From assembly GCF_964340395.1 (NCBI RefSeq), contig NC_135550.1, forward strand, positions 13,980,408-14,044,407: a stretch of 64,000 nt of DNA. Reading direction: 5' to 3'. Below the pieces are notes generated by a model. That model made no database searches. It worked only from the letters and a program-made list of their open reading frames with translations, and was not told the origin of the DNA. The translations under genes were made by a program, and so were the position numbers. The first letter of the stretch is position 1. Every line of letters starts with the position of its first letter. Positions 38,278 to 50,200 of the stretch are shown here, piece by piece. This DNA is from Glandiceps talaboti. Its lineage: Eukaryota; Hemichordata; Enteropneusta; Spengelidae.

Positions 38278-41128
38278 CTCATCTACAATCACATAGAAAG
38301 ATTGCAGGCAGTGACTACGAATTAAATGATTACGGCATATCGATGACGTGTGTGATCATAGAGTGAGTGGCCGTCTGCCGTCATTATGGAGGTACCTGAG
38401 TACGCTCTAATAGTATAGTAATAATCGGGAGAAGAGAGGAACACGGTCAATAATTGGTGACCGTGTGTACCACACGTGTGTTCACTTTGATCGATTCATC
38501 TTCAACCATCAACTGTATAACGACCTATCCAAACACAAACCCGCTCTATTGATTGTTACATATCCATTTGTTAAAGTTTGTCGTGTAGATTTGTTATCGT
38601 CGTCTAAATTCTCCCCAGCTGGACCTTTCACGCACGAGTACTTTTCCATCTATTAACTGCTCATATCTCAGCACCATAAAACAACATATTCACGTATATT
38701 CAATTTGAAGGAGAGGATGATGTGTGTAGTATACGTTCCGAGTTTTCGATGAAGTCATTTTTTTTTATGCGTCGTCTAAAAGTTACGAGACGTGAATCAT
38801 AATTTTGGCAATAGGGAGAACGGAGAAAGCATCAAGGTAGTGGTGCAGGGGAAGAACAAAAAAAATGATTAATTGCTAGTAGTTCCATTACACTAATCCT
38901 TAACTAAAGCATACTAAAGCACACATCATCAAACGCGCTGATGACTCATATCAGGTTTATAGCTGTTTCTCCTTTTAACTTCATTGTTCAGACAACACCA
39001 CCGATTTTAGGCACTGCAGCAGTTCTAACCATCTGTCTCAGACTACGCTGATGGCTAATGTGTGCATTAAAGTGGACGAACCGCAATGGGGAAAGAATGT
39101 GCTTCTTTTGTCAGTTTGGTACAAGTGCACAGCCGATAACCATCACCTATAGGGGTTGTTCCTGGACCTACCTACACCGTGATACCAGAGGCGCCAATTA
39201 GAGCAACACGTTCGGCTTATTGCTTGCACATGTTTGACCACGCTTCGACTATATGACCGTGGGTGCACCGGAATTCACCTTAGATAAACAGTTAATACCG
39301 CGATTAGGTTTATAATCGAACGAAATGTCTGTAAATTCAACTTATAATACAAGCGATATTGTCGCCTCTCTTTTACAGTACTTCCAAAAAAAGACAACTT
39401 CCATTTCTGAATGTTTTTACAATACAATTAAAATGACCCAGCTCGGCGCTCGGGGTGCACAGGCAGTCAAGAAACGAGTTTACGAAGACGAACGGAGATT
39501 GAACTTGCGCGCATACTTTTTTCTACGGCTTTTGACATATTTTTTAAGTTTAATACAAAATATTAAAGTATATATACATTATGCACAATAATGTGGAAAT
39601 AGGAACGTCCTTCGATACGCTACTGTTATATATCAGTAAGTCAACTTGAAAGTTGTGTTTGGTTTCATAACAATCCAGTAGGCTAGGGTTCAGCTGGGGG
39701 TAGACAAGCTGGAAATCATACCCTGTATTATAGTATATTGTACAAATATTGTTGTCTGTGTACACACACACACTCCTTCTAATTATAAGCAAAAAAATGA
39801 ACTTGACCTCCGGCAGTTCGTCTATTTGTTATTGTGACCAATGGAGCGATGATACCAATAGTACTTGAGACTAGACGCAAGCCTCGTGTCGATAACTGAA
39901 ACAAGAATTGATGGGAAGGATAAAATATTGGCATACATTTATCTATGCTTTATTAACCAAGTGACATTCTCGTAAAACTGGGCAATTTTTTTTGCGATAT
40001 CTCCAAATGTATGAATAATTGGACGGGTGGAGCAAATGTGTTGAGTGTAGAAGAGAATACAAAACATCACAAAAAGGCAGGCAAAAGGAGTAATTCTGTG
40101 AGCAATCGACTGATTTAGAATGGAGTGGGGGGGGGGGGTTAGGAGGCTATCGGTTTTGACGAAACGAATGATTGTCATGGAAAGTTGAACAATTCAACAC
40201 GACTCTTTAACGATCAATGATTGTATCCTAACATTACATATCACATATCATATAGTTAATTTTTTAAAATATGTTTTATTTTTTATAGACTGTTTACATT
40301 CTTCGCCGGACTGTAGAGGAAATACCATACCGTCTTTCAAATTTACTATCTCATCATATTGGCCATTTTTAGTGTGCATTTACTTTTTCATCTTTACTAT
40401 TAAAATCAAAGGCAATATAAAATCAAATCAGTACACCTTCTTTTTTTCTTTTTTTGTGTGTATTTAATAACATTTTCATTGGGCTTATTACAAATAAATA
40501 TACAACTCTTTTCAAGGATGGAAATTTTTACATTTTGTATCTGAAAACTTTTCTTAAGTTATCAATTTCATAAAACTGGCCTCATTTCTTAATATGTGCA
40601 TTTAATTTACTTTTTCTAACCGCAATATGAAACTCTACACTCTGAATATTTTGCAAGTATTTTTTGTATGCCATCAAATCTGTTTTGTGTTTTCTAAACT
40701 TTAAAGTATGAATATAACGCTTAGCAACAAGAATAACAAAATTCAATCATAATGACATTTTTGGTTATCACCTAGGATGATTTGTCTTGCATTTGGAATA
40801 TTAATAAGCCCTGCTTTCCTTCCCCATAACACATAAAATTCACCCAAAAACTCTATAACAAAATTACAATCATAAACTACAGTGCACCTTCATACCAACC
40901 CTTAAACTTATCTAAATCATCATTCATCCATATAACATTTTCAAAAGTACAAATACTTGCCTTCATATACCTGTATCGATTCTTTGACGGTAGACTTTTT
41001 TCTTCAAATTTTAATATTCCTCTGTCAACAAAATACTGATTTTAGTTTTACATCTCAACGATATTACGTTGTCTTTATTGACGTTTTTAGACCTGCGATA
41101 CTAAGTTAATATGTATGTGGATAAAATA

Positions 41129-41129
<1 letters not shown>
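38276..41129. other. Intergenic DNA without recognised genes
   Basis: Read on both strands without finding a supported exon. It includes a G run at 40126-40138 and AT-rich stretches. Frames of 63-88 codons are not recognisable. Confidence 0.5.

Positions 41130-41162
<33 letters not shown>
41130..41162. repeat. AC microsatellite
   Basis: (AC)n of about 16 units. Confidence 0.97.
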
Positions 41163-41167
<5 letters not shown>

Positions 41168-41334
41168 TAAACACAAATCAAAACAAGCCAACAGGTCACA
41201 CAAACATAAACAACAACAAAACTTTGCATACGTACCACCACCCCCATCAAACGCAAACCAGTCAAATCATTTTTAATGAGAACATATTTAGATATTGGCG
41301 TATACAAGATCGACTGTATTCACTAGTGTCATTG

Positions 41335-41336
41335 TT

Positions 41337-41377
<41 letters not shown>

Positions 41378-41378
41378 G
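41335..41378. repeat. GTT microsatellite
   Basis: (GTT)n of about 14 units. On the minus strand it gives a polyglutamine-looking frame, and on the plus strand polycysteine; both are artefacts. Confidence 0.96.
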
Positions 41379-42100
41379 GTTTTTAATACATTTTTTTGCA
41401 TTTAATAATCCATTCGTGTATGTATGACTACAAATACGTTTTATATTCAGTCGTTGGTTCGTAAATGACAAGGACGTCATAAGTTGTATTCTGCACGATC
41501 AGCGCATTGAATTTGTTGAATTTAAGACATTAGCTTACTTTAGACTGTCGTGGTTTGAATCATAAGTTTTATAGTATCGACCGTCTGCATACGTATACCA
41601 TACCCATACCACATACCTATCTTACATTTTAGTGACTTGAATATAATGACGATATTTCTAAAAAAAAAAATCAAGCTATCTAGGAAATGGGCCTGTATGA
41701 CAAAATGTGACAAGACTATATATCAAGATGAAACTAACGTAACATTAAACTTGCAGAAAATGTTCTATTATTTGACATTTTTATTTTTGTAAACACGTTG
41801 AACTTCCTAAATTCTCGTGTATTTTTCGGGTGGAAATGGGGATAGGGTGGGGATGATATATCAGGACATCAAAAAGAGGGGTAAGTAACATTGGTTTCAG
41901 ATTTTCAATATGTTAAATCGACAAACAAACAAGTTAGGCTTTTCACGTGTTCGACAAAAAGTACAGTAAACGACTGTAAGTACCAAATTCTATGTAGCCA
42001 AACAAGGTGTCAGAGTTATTTTAGACTCCCACAGACATTGCCTTTAGGGTGAATTCAAACTACGCCTTCTCGTTGGTTACTCCTCTTTCATCTGTGCATT

Positions 42101-42101
42101 G

Positions 42102-42180
<79 letters not shown>
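42101..42180. repeat. GA microsatellite
   Basis: Nearly uninterrupted (GA)n of about 40 units. It is the complement class of the CT tract 4 kb away. Confidence 0.98.
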
Positions 42181-42184
<4 letters not shown>

Positions 42185-42923
42185 ACTTAAGAAAATTTTG
42201 AAAATTTTTAGATTTCACACCAAGTATGTATTGTTTGTCTTTCCTTGGTTTTTATATGTCTTACTGACAAAACCGTTACCTAACTCCTTCACGTCACATT
42301 CCCAAATATTTTCGGTTCTTGCATAATTTGAAAGTTTATATTAAAAATACCTTGGTTATGCTTCCTAGGGTGTCAACATTTGCATTAGTATTAAATTGCA
42401 TAGCGCAAATACATATTTGGAATTGTTTGTGAAGAGTGTCCAAAATCCAATATAGTATGAAAAACTGAATTTAATAAACTTATACATGCATGTCACACAC
42501 AGAAAAGATAATATTATGAACATATCCCACATAACATTTCCCGAGCAGGGTGGGTGTCGGTGACATTTCTCAGTGTGTAGATTTGGGTAAAAATATTCAA
42601 ACAAAAAACTTTTACTTGCGCGGTTTCTTGGCTTAGAGGAAACACGACTTGTCAAAATACATGCATATACATCGTGGAAACAATAACAATGTATGTATGC
42701 ATCGCATTCAAATAAATTAAAATATACATTTTCAAAAAATACCATCGTACACAAAATAATGTACATTTCAAAAGAATATGTAGTATGATATGTGAGGCGT
42801 AGAAAGACAACATAAAATGGATATCAAAACACCGACCAGCATGTATGTTTCACGCAGAAACTGTAATAAGAAACTACACATGCTACACTTTTAAGTGGCC
42901 ATATGGATAAGGATTCGGTATTC

Positions 42924-43132
42924 ATTCTTGAAAAGTCAATGTGAAACAACATAGACCAAGTCCCTATTTGTAACTCTATAAATTACAGAACATTAATATG
43001 TAAAATGTAACTTGTTATTGTATGTATAATAAACTTTTTACATGTTTTAAAAAAAAAAATCTTTTTGCACTCTGTTGAGTTACAAAACACAGACTTGGTT
43101 TAGATTGTTTGACATTGATTTTTCAAGTAGGA
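42924..43132. mobile_element. Palindromic MITE-like element, family A copy 2
   Basis: Left arm TTCTTGAAAAGTCAATGTGA and ACCAAGTCCCTATTTGTAAC pair with right arm GAGTTACAAAACACAGACTT and ACATTGATTTTTCAAGTAGG. The centre TTATTGTATGTATAATAA corresponds to the centre of copy 1. The arms are better preserved than in copy 1, which gives the likely terminus CTACTTGAAAAATCAATGT. No coding capacity. Confidence 0.8.
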
Positions 43133-44550
43133 AGCCATCAATGATGATAAAATTGTTTTGTAAATTTAAAAAAAATCCATGATTGAATGAATACAGTTTC
43201 TTGCAACATTTTGTCTATACTACCACCATGTAGACATCAAATGCAGACTTCAAAACATTGGCACCCGTGTGTCTGCGTCTTGTTGCAGTAAGTTGGTTTA
43301 CAAATATAAGTGGTTTATTTCATTCAGACTAAATGTAGCTGCAATAAATTGTGATCTTGCTATTACAGTGTAGAATGTGAAGTTTCTTGTTTATTTCTGC
43401 GGTGGTTGTATCAAACAGAGCCACTGAATGGTATACTGAAATTCCCTGTACTAGTATCAAACTAGGCGAAGTGTCAAATTGGTCAACAAGCGCTGCATGA
43501 TAACAGTTTATCTGTCTGGCCTCGAGAAATTTTGTCAGTTCCCATTACGTAGCACCACAACGGAACCCAACACGTTGGCGTTTTTCGGTGAAATCGAGAC
43601 GACACTGATAACACCACACTTTACATGGGAACTCGATAAGTCTGGCTTCCCTACGTCTATCTATCACAAGTTTGCTTCTGGTATTGAACCCATAACTGAT
43701 AAGCCATACCACCTGACACCATAAAGGATTGTATTTGGTCTCGTGTTTGTACTAAAACTAACTTCAAATAACGTCTTGAATTTCCAAAAAACCAATATAT
43801 TGATTCGAGTTCTCGAATCGTGTGATGGTTTAGTCGTGCACGTCCGTTTGGTTGCTATGATACCATCTTGAACTTCTATGCTGCTAAATAAAAAATACTA
43901 GTATTAATTAAGACAGACCTAAATACTACGTCGGCAACCAAGCTTTCAGCTTACTAAAATAGACAAAAAACGAATAGTATTGTTGTTTATATGGTGGGGG
44001 ATAGCGGTGCCTTTGTTATGCGGAAATAATCAAGATAATATAAACACTGAAAGTCCCCGAAAATGTAAAATCATGGAAGTCATCAGACAAGCCACACCAG
44101 TGTGGGAAAAATTAAAAATGTTTTCCGAAGCTTAGTTTTCGATTGTGTCTATCTTATATGTTAGTGGGTTGAAAGCTAGGTTTCCACTGTTGTATTCTAT
44201 AATTGTAATGATATTGCAAAGTGAACCATGCAAACAAATCAATCAAAAAGTACATATATATTTAGTAGCTGGACCAAATTTGACAGCCATAGTAGATATG
44301 GTTCGAAATATACTACCGAAACGAGGTGAGTTTAGAGAGTTAATTACAATACCGACAATACAGACATTGTTAGTACGCACGGACACAAATGCTGTATTTT
44401 GTGTTGTCTATGCTGACTTAGAATACGTGGTAGTAATGTTTATATAGTATATTTAACAATGAGATGAAATGTTTCAATTTTATAATTTATGCATACGAAC
44501 TGTCCATGTCTGTATTATGCTAATATGTCAGTCATACTGTAACATAGATT
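43133..44550. other. Intergenic DNA with two unassigned open frames
   Basis: Plus-strand frames at 43479-43724 (81 codons) and 44145-44447 (100 codons) have no recognisable domain, no clear splice context and no matching neighbours. I do not call them genes. Confidence 0.4.
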
Positions 44551-44699
44551 ACAATGAAAATCACTGTAAGATTTTACAATGAAAATCACGAAACCTGTAA
44601 GATTTTACAATGAAAATCACAAAACCTGTAAGATTTTACAATGAAAATCACGAAACCTGTAAGATATCACAATGAAAATCACGAAACCTGTAAAATTTT
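44551..44699. repeat. 31-bp tandem repeat, about 5 copies
   Basis: ACAATGAAAATCAC starts at 44551, 44576, 44607, 44638 and 44669, with GAAACCTGTAAGATTTT between copies. The first unit is 6 bp short. Confidence 0.93.
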
Positions 44700-45521
44700 T
44701 GTCTGTAAGATTTAAGAAGACATACAAACTTGGTACTAAGCGATTGACGTTCTAAGGGAGCCTTCACTATTTACAATGGGGAGGACCAGGGGGAATTGTG
44801 GGGGTCACTTTTTACAAATTGGTTCTAGGGGAGGGCCATATTTTAGAAAATGGGAGGAAGGGAGGGTCACATTTTACTTTGATTCATTATAGTGTCTGAC
44901 TCAACATTATTTTATGATTTTGGCATCTCATCACTGCCATCGTCCAACTGCTGCAAACTCGGTTTGGGTTCATTGGGCACTATGTAATTATGTATAACAT
45001 AGTGAGGTATAAAGACAATTGCAGCACAAATAACACATTTAGTAATTAAGCTGAATAATTAATTTCCTTGCCCTAGGTTACCCTAAAAATAAATGTAATT
45101 TAAGTGTTGACAATGCTTTTCATGGTTATTAACTATTGATATGAGGTCATGAAAACAGGTTTCACTTTTACTAACTATAGCACCCTTATAACCATGGTAA
45201 TGAACAACCCAACTTTACCTTAAATTATGGCTTAGGGTTATGGGTTAGGTACTATAAAATCAGATCTTATCATCAAATCTCTGCTGACAACCATACAGTG
45301 ATGTAATTGTCGGTTGTGATTTTAGGAGAGAAGTGGGTCTCACAGGAGTAAATCAGGAACATTTTAATATTAGGGATAATGTTGTACAAATGTTGACCTT
45401 AGTTGTTGGGAGTATGTCCATCTATTATTTGGAAGTAACGTTCTGGCCTTCACTCAGCCAATGAGATCCAAACACATGTACAGATTACTGATTAAAGCAA
45501 TGCAGTTTATACTAATTTACT

Positions 45522-46595
45522 GTGTTGCTAGTTGCTAGTAGTTGGGAAATGACCAATACTTTTAAACATTTCAACGTGGTGGCAGCAGTGAGATTAAAGT
45601 CCTTGAAATCATTGATTCTGGGACTGGTGTCTTTTTTCATTTCTGACAGCATTTAAACCATGTTTTTGAAATATTTTAACTGGCGAGAGTCATATTTTAG
45701 AGAAAGGAAATTGAGGGAGCGTCACCTTTTAGCATGACAAGCGGAGAGGGTAATATTTTACGCAACAGCTAGGGCCTGATTTCCCCCCGGCCCTCTCCCC
45801 CTGTAATTACTGAAAGCTCCAATCCTTCCATGTGCTACAGGCTGTTACAGATGCCAATGACCTTGCAGGCATTCAACTTGTACTTTCTTCCTTATCACGA
45901 GTTGTCATCTGATACGAAAAACAGTAATCGAATATTTGTCAAAACGAAAGTAGAAAGTATTAAAGTGTCACATCCGGCATTTTTTCATATCTTTATTATC
46001 TATTACTTCAATTTCCGCTCACAATAATTCCCGTAAAATTTGTTTGTCTTGAAACTAATTTTCACAAATTTACTGTGGTGCTAGTAGTTAGGATGTATAA
46101 CCAATACCTTTAAACCTTTCAACGTGGTGGCAGCAGTGAGATTAAGTCCTTGAAATCATTGATTCTGGGACTGGTGCCCTTTTCCATTTCTGGCAATATT
46201 TAAACCATCTTTTGAAATATTTTAACGAGTGAGGGTCATATTTTAGAGAAAGAAAATTGAGGGAGGGTCGCTTTTTAGTATTGCAAGCGGAGAGGGTAAT
46301 ATTTTACGCAACAGCCAGGGCCTGATTTCCCCCGGCCCTCTCCCCCTGTCATTTCTGAAAGCTCAGGCTGTTACAGATGCCAATGACCTTGCAGGCATTC
46401 AACTTGTACTTTCTTCCTTATCACGAGTTGTCATCTGATACGAAAATCAATAATCGAATATTTGTCAAAACGAAAGTAGAATGTATTAAAATGTCACATT
46501 CGACATTTTTTTCATATCTTTATCATCTATTACTTCAATTTCCGCTCTTAACAATTCCCGCAAAATTTGTCTGTCTTGAAACTAATTTTCGCCAT
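45522..46595. repeat. Tandem duplication of a 0.53-0.55 kb segment
   Basis: Two adjacent copies (about 45522-46066 and 46067-46595) share long near-identical blocks. Blocks include AACGTGGTGGCAGCAGTGAG, TTGAAATCATTGATTCTGGG, ACGCAACAGC, CCTTGCAGGCATTCAACTTG and CTTTCTTCCTTATCACGAGT. Both contain a similar short open frame starting MPMTLQAFNLYFLPYHELSS that is not recognisable. GAGGG..CATATTTTAG modules in the unit also occur at 44760-44885, so an older repeat family underlies it. Confidence 0.9.
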
Positions 46596-47193
46596 TCAAC
46601 GGTTTATAAAGTTACATATACGTATAGGTGAACATTTAATATTATAATAACATATGACAACATACATGTAGTAAAGCTGAAAGGTTTCATGGTACGTACC
46701 CAGCACTGGAAAAATTGTCTAACTGACAGTCCCAACTTTACACCGTTAAGACGCCTGTGCCGAGTTTATACGTGTTAAGGTATTTCTCTTTCTGGCACAT
46801 TGTAGTATTCTCCTTTCTGGGACATATTTGACCGCCATTTACTCTATACAGAAATCAAACCTGATATTCAAACAAAGACGTTATCAGACAACCACCAATA
46901 TAGTCACCGGAAATTATTCAAAATACTAAATAAATATGTATTGTACATGTCACGGTTAATTTCATGTCTATCTTACATGTATCTATAAGTAGTTCAGTAA
47001 CAGGTTGAAACCGTGCTCGTATTGGGGTGCTTATTTCAGCGTGCGGACCCAAAAAATGAATTTAATTAGATTACTGTACCGCCGTATTATGAGTACAGCT
47101 ACACAAATACGTTTACCCACAGTTGGTTCAATATTGTTCAGGGTGTACGATTTTACGATTAGATCACTATATTTAGCAACACGGTTTTTATTT
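46596..47193. other. Intergenic DNA, nothing recognised
   Basis: Ordinary AT-rich sequence with no supported exon or repeat. Confidence 0.5.
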
Positions 47194-47261
47194 CAAACAA
47201 ACAAACAAACAAACAAACAAACAAACAAACAAACAAACAAACAAACAAACAAACAAACAAA
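47194..47261. repeat. CAAA microsatellite
   Basis: (CAAA)n of about 17 units. It gives a repetitive Thr-Asn-Lys-Gln frame, which is an artefact. Confidence 0.97.
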
Positions 47262-50200
47262 CGTCTCAGTTGCAGCTAGTGTGGCTTTAAACAATCCGAT
47301 GACGTCATTTAATAGAAGTAGAGATCATGTCTAGTCCAGAATAACTCAAATAAGATCAAAGTCATTTTTTTATTACCGAGTTGATGGAAATCATATTTTC
47401 CAGTGTTATCACTTCCGTTCTGAATATTAGACGTGAAAAAAATATTATATATCTCGATATTTTTACGATCTAGAGAACAACCAAACGATTGAAGCCGATA
47501 TAGCATGTACTATTCAAATATTGATATTCTTCTATACAATGTGAAAGGTCACATCCCAATTTAGCAACTATATCTCGAGGACTAGCAACTTCTCGAAGAA
47601 GAATATTGACAGTCATTGATTATTGTTACGTTGCTACGTTGCTACTCAAATTCAAAACTTTTTTTCCTCACCAGTTAAATATTTAAAAAAAAAAAAGACC
47701 AAACAGCTTAACTCGCGTAAATAGCAATATCTCATCAACAGATGCTGAGTGTTATTAACGCCCACGGTTGTTGTTAGTGAGTAGCGGTGAAATCACCGAC
47801 TGGTCAATACTCCGTAATACGTCGCGTTGATGAACTCCATAATACCCCCACACACAATACCATCCATTCTGTTATGTCTGCCTGATTTCTTGACAGGCAG
47901 CTGCCACATTTGAAGAATTTGTTTCCGGAATGATCTACAATTTCCTCGTCGCAGATAACACTTTGACGTATCTAGCAAAAAATACTTATATTCAAAGAAT
48001 GTCTATTGCATACATGTCTTGGTGTCCAAATAGTTGTTAGGACTGTCTTGGAGTCGGGTCATTTATTTTCAGGGGCTCGCAAAACGAGTCTAAGAAATAA
48101 ACACCGACATATGAAACATGCATCTAAAGGCATCTACTCCATGTTTATTTAAACTTTATCACCAGTGTTTCACCTTTATGGATGTAACAAAATCTAGTGT
48201 CTATGGTAACTAAATAGGACGGGATTATGTCTAGTCCGTCCACTCAAGATACAACTTATCTGTTATCGTCTATTATCTCTCCTCTATCGTATCTAATGTA
48301 CTTGAGGTGACACCATTAAAGAACCTGTCTGACTGATATCTTCTTCCTCATACAGACGTACGTACACATTGATTGCGTGAATAATCGAAACACTTCGTTT
48401 TTGTATTTGAAGTTCAACGACAGATGATAAGCAAAAAAATCCACCTCAATATTGTTGCCATAGCAACGACAATGTCTATTTTATTTGGTTCTTTCGATAA
48501 CAAGTAGTTGTATTTCTGGGGGACAGAAATTACTTTTTGAATGTGACTGACATGATTAATACAGTAACAATAGGAAAATGGCGCACATATGTCTGTTCGT
48601 GATTCTAAAGTTAATTTATTCATCAAAATAAAACCCCTTCTGGCAACAAACAATAGCAACAAAAATAAACATTTGCATTTTTATAAGAATCTTTAACCAC
48701 ATGAAAGATGTATATATACCCAAGCCAGAGATTATAAAATGTAAATAACACCGGTTTAGAGTGTTTGACCTGTGACCTATAGCTATTGCAGTTAAACGAG
48801 ATTTCGTATAATTTATTCTGTATCAGCTTCAGATTTCAAGGTATGGCAGGTGTTTAAAGATTCTATAGTAGGTGATACTAGTATTTGGACTCTTATTACC
48901 ATCGTCGCAAAACACGACCTCTTTTACGGCACCGTCGAGACGTAGCGGAAGAAATACCAGCTCTGGTTTGCGAGAATGTCTATCAGTACATGTATGTCGC
49001 AAGATTCGTAGAAATGTTTGAAGTACGAAAACTTAATTCTCGAGACGCAACCACACCAACTGTCGATAAATCTTTCCTCGATATATCCGCCTCAAATATC
49101 GGCGAGTCTGTCACAATTTATATTTAAACAAAACCTCATGGGATGTGCTGTGAATATTGTTTTTTGGATAAGTCTGTCGTCTGAAAGGTGATGACGTCAT
49201 CGACGGCCTCTGTCTATCTTGTTGATAATTTGAAAACAAAACCCTAGTAAAAAAATGATAAATAAATAAAACACCAAACACAAAATAACAGACGTCCACG
49301 AAATATTACTATGGCAACGAATTCCATTCAATATGTCCAAACAATGCAATTCAAGTCACGGTTCCCAAATCCAGTGACGTAGTACTACCGTTTCTTCACT
49401 TCTGTAGTAAGTACGTGAACTTTTTATCAAATTAAAGGACGGATATGCACTATAAAGTTTGACGTTGACTGTGAAGTCTGATGGTTTACTTTAACGACAG
49501 GCGTACAATGACAGATACATATAATGCTCGTAACAAACTCAAATAAATACAAATATATCGTCAATTAATGGTTGTCTATACAGAGTTTTTACAACCTGCA
49601 GACTATTGATTTCTGTATTGATGACGTCAGCGGCACAGTCGACATTCGATTAGAAAAAAACTGTTAAATTATGGTGTGTGTTCTGTTCACGTATTTCGAT
49701 GTTCGAGAATTCAATGCATTCTTTTTTTTCGTAATATGACATGTCACAACATTAATGTATTTATTCAAGTGTTCGTCTCAGTTCATTTCTTAGTGTCTTT
49801 AGTACACATTCAATTAAAGTTTAATCGACAACATTGGACATTACGACTGGTACACGAGTCCTTATCAACGTTACGACATTATCGATTATCTTGCTTTTAC
49901 ACGTGTTTATCAAATAATTAAAAGTTTCATTAGTTTAATTACACCTCCTAGTACTGTAATAAGACGATATTGATTTTCGTGATATGCGAAAAATTTAAAA
50001 AGTGCAGTGCGAAATTTAGATAACTCTTTGACCGATGAAGTTCTCCTCTAAGAATGAGAATTGTTGTCGTTTTTTCTCACACATAGTGAAGCGAAAACGA
50101 ACCATTTGCAATCCACTGAAAGTCAAACCTCAAGAATTTTCAGAAGCACAAGTTTCGATTTTTTGACTTTGAAATAGTGACTGGAATATCGTATAGGGTA

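Noticed and set aside
38104-38366. Ser-Leu-rich open frames
   Set aside because: Created by the CT microsatellite.
41262-41480. Polyglutamine frame on the minus strand
   Set aside because: Created by the GTT microsatellite; no supporting gene context.
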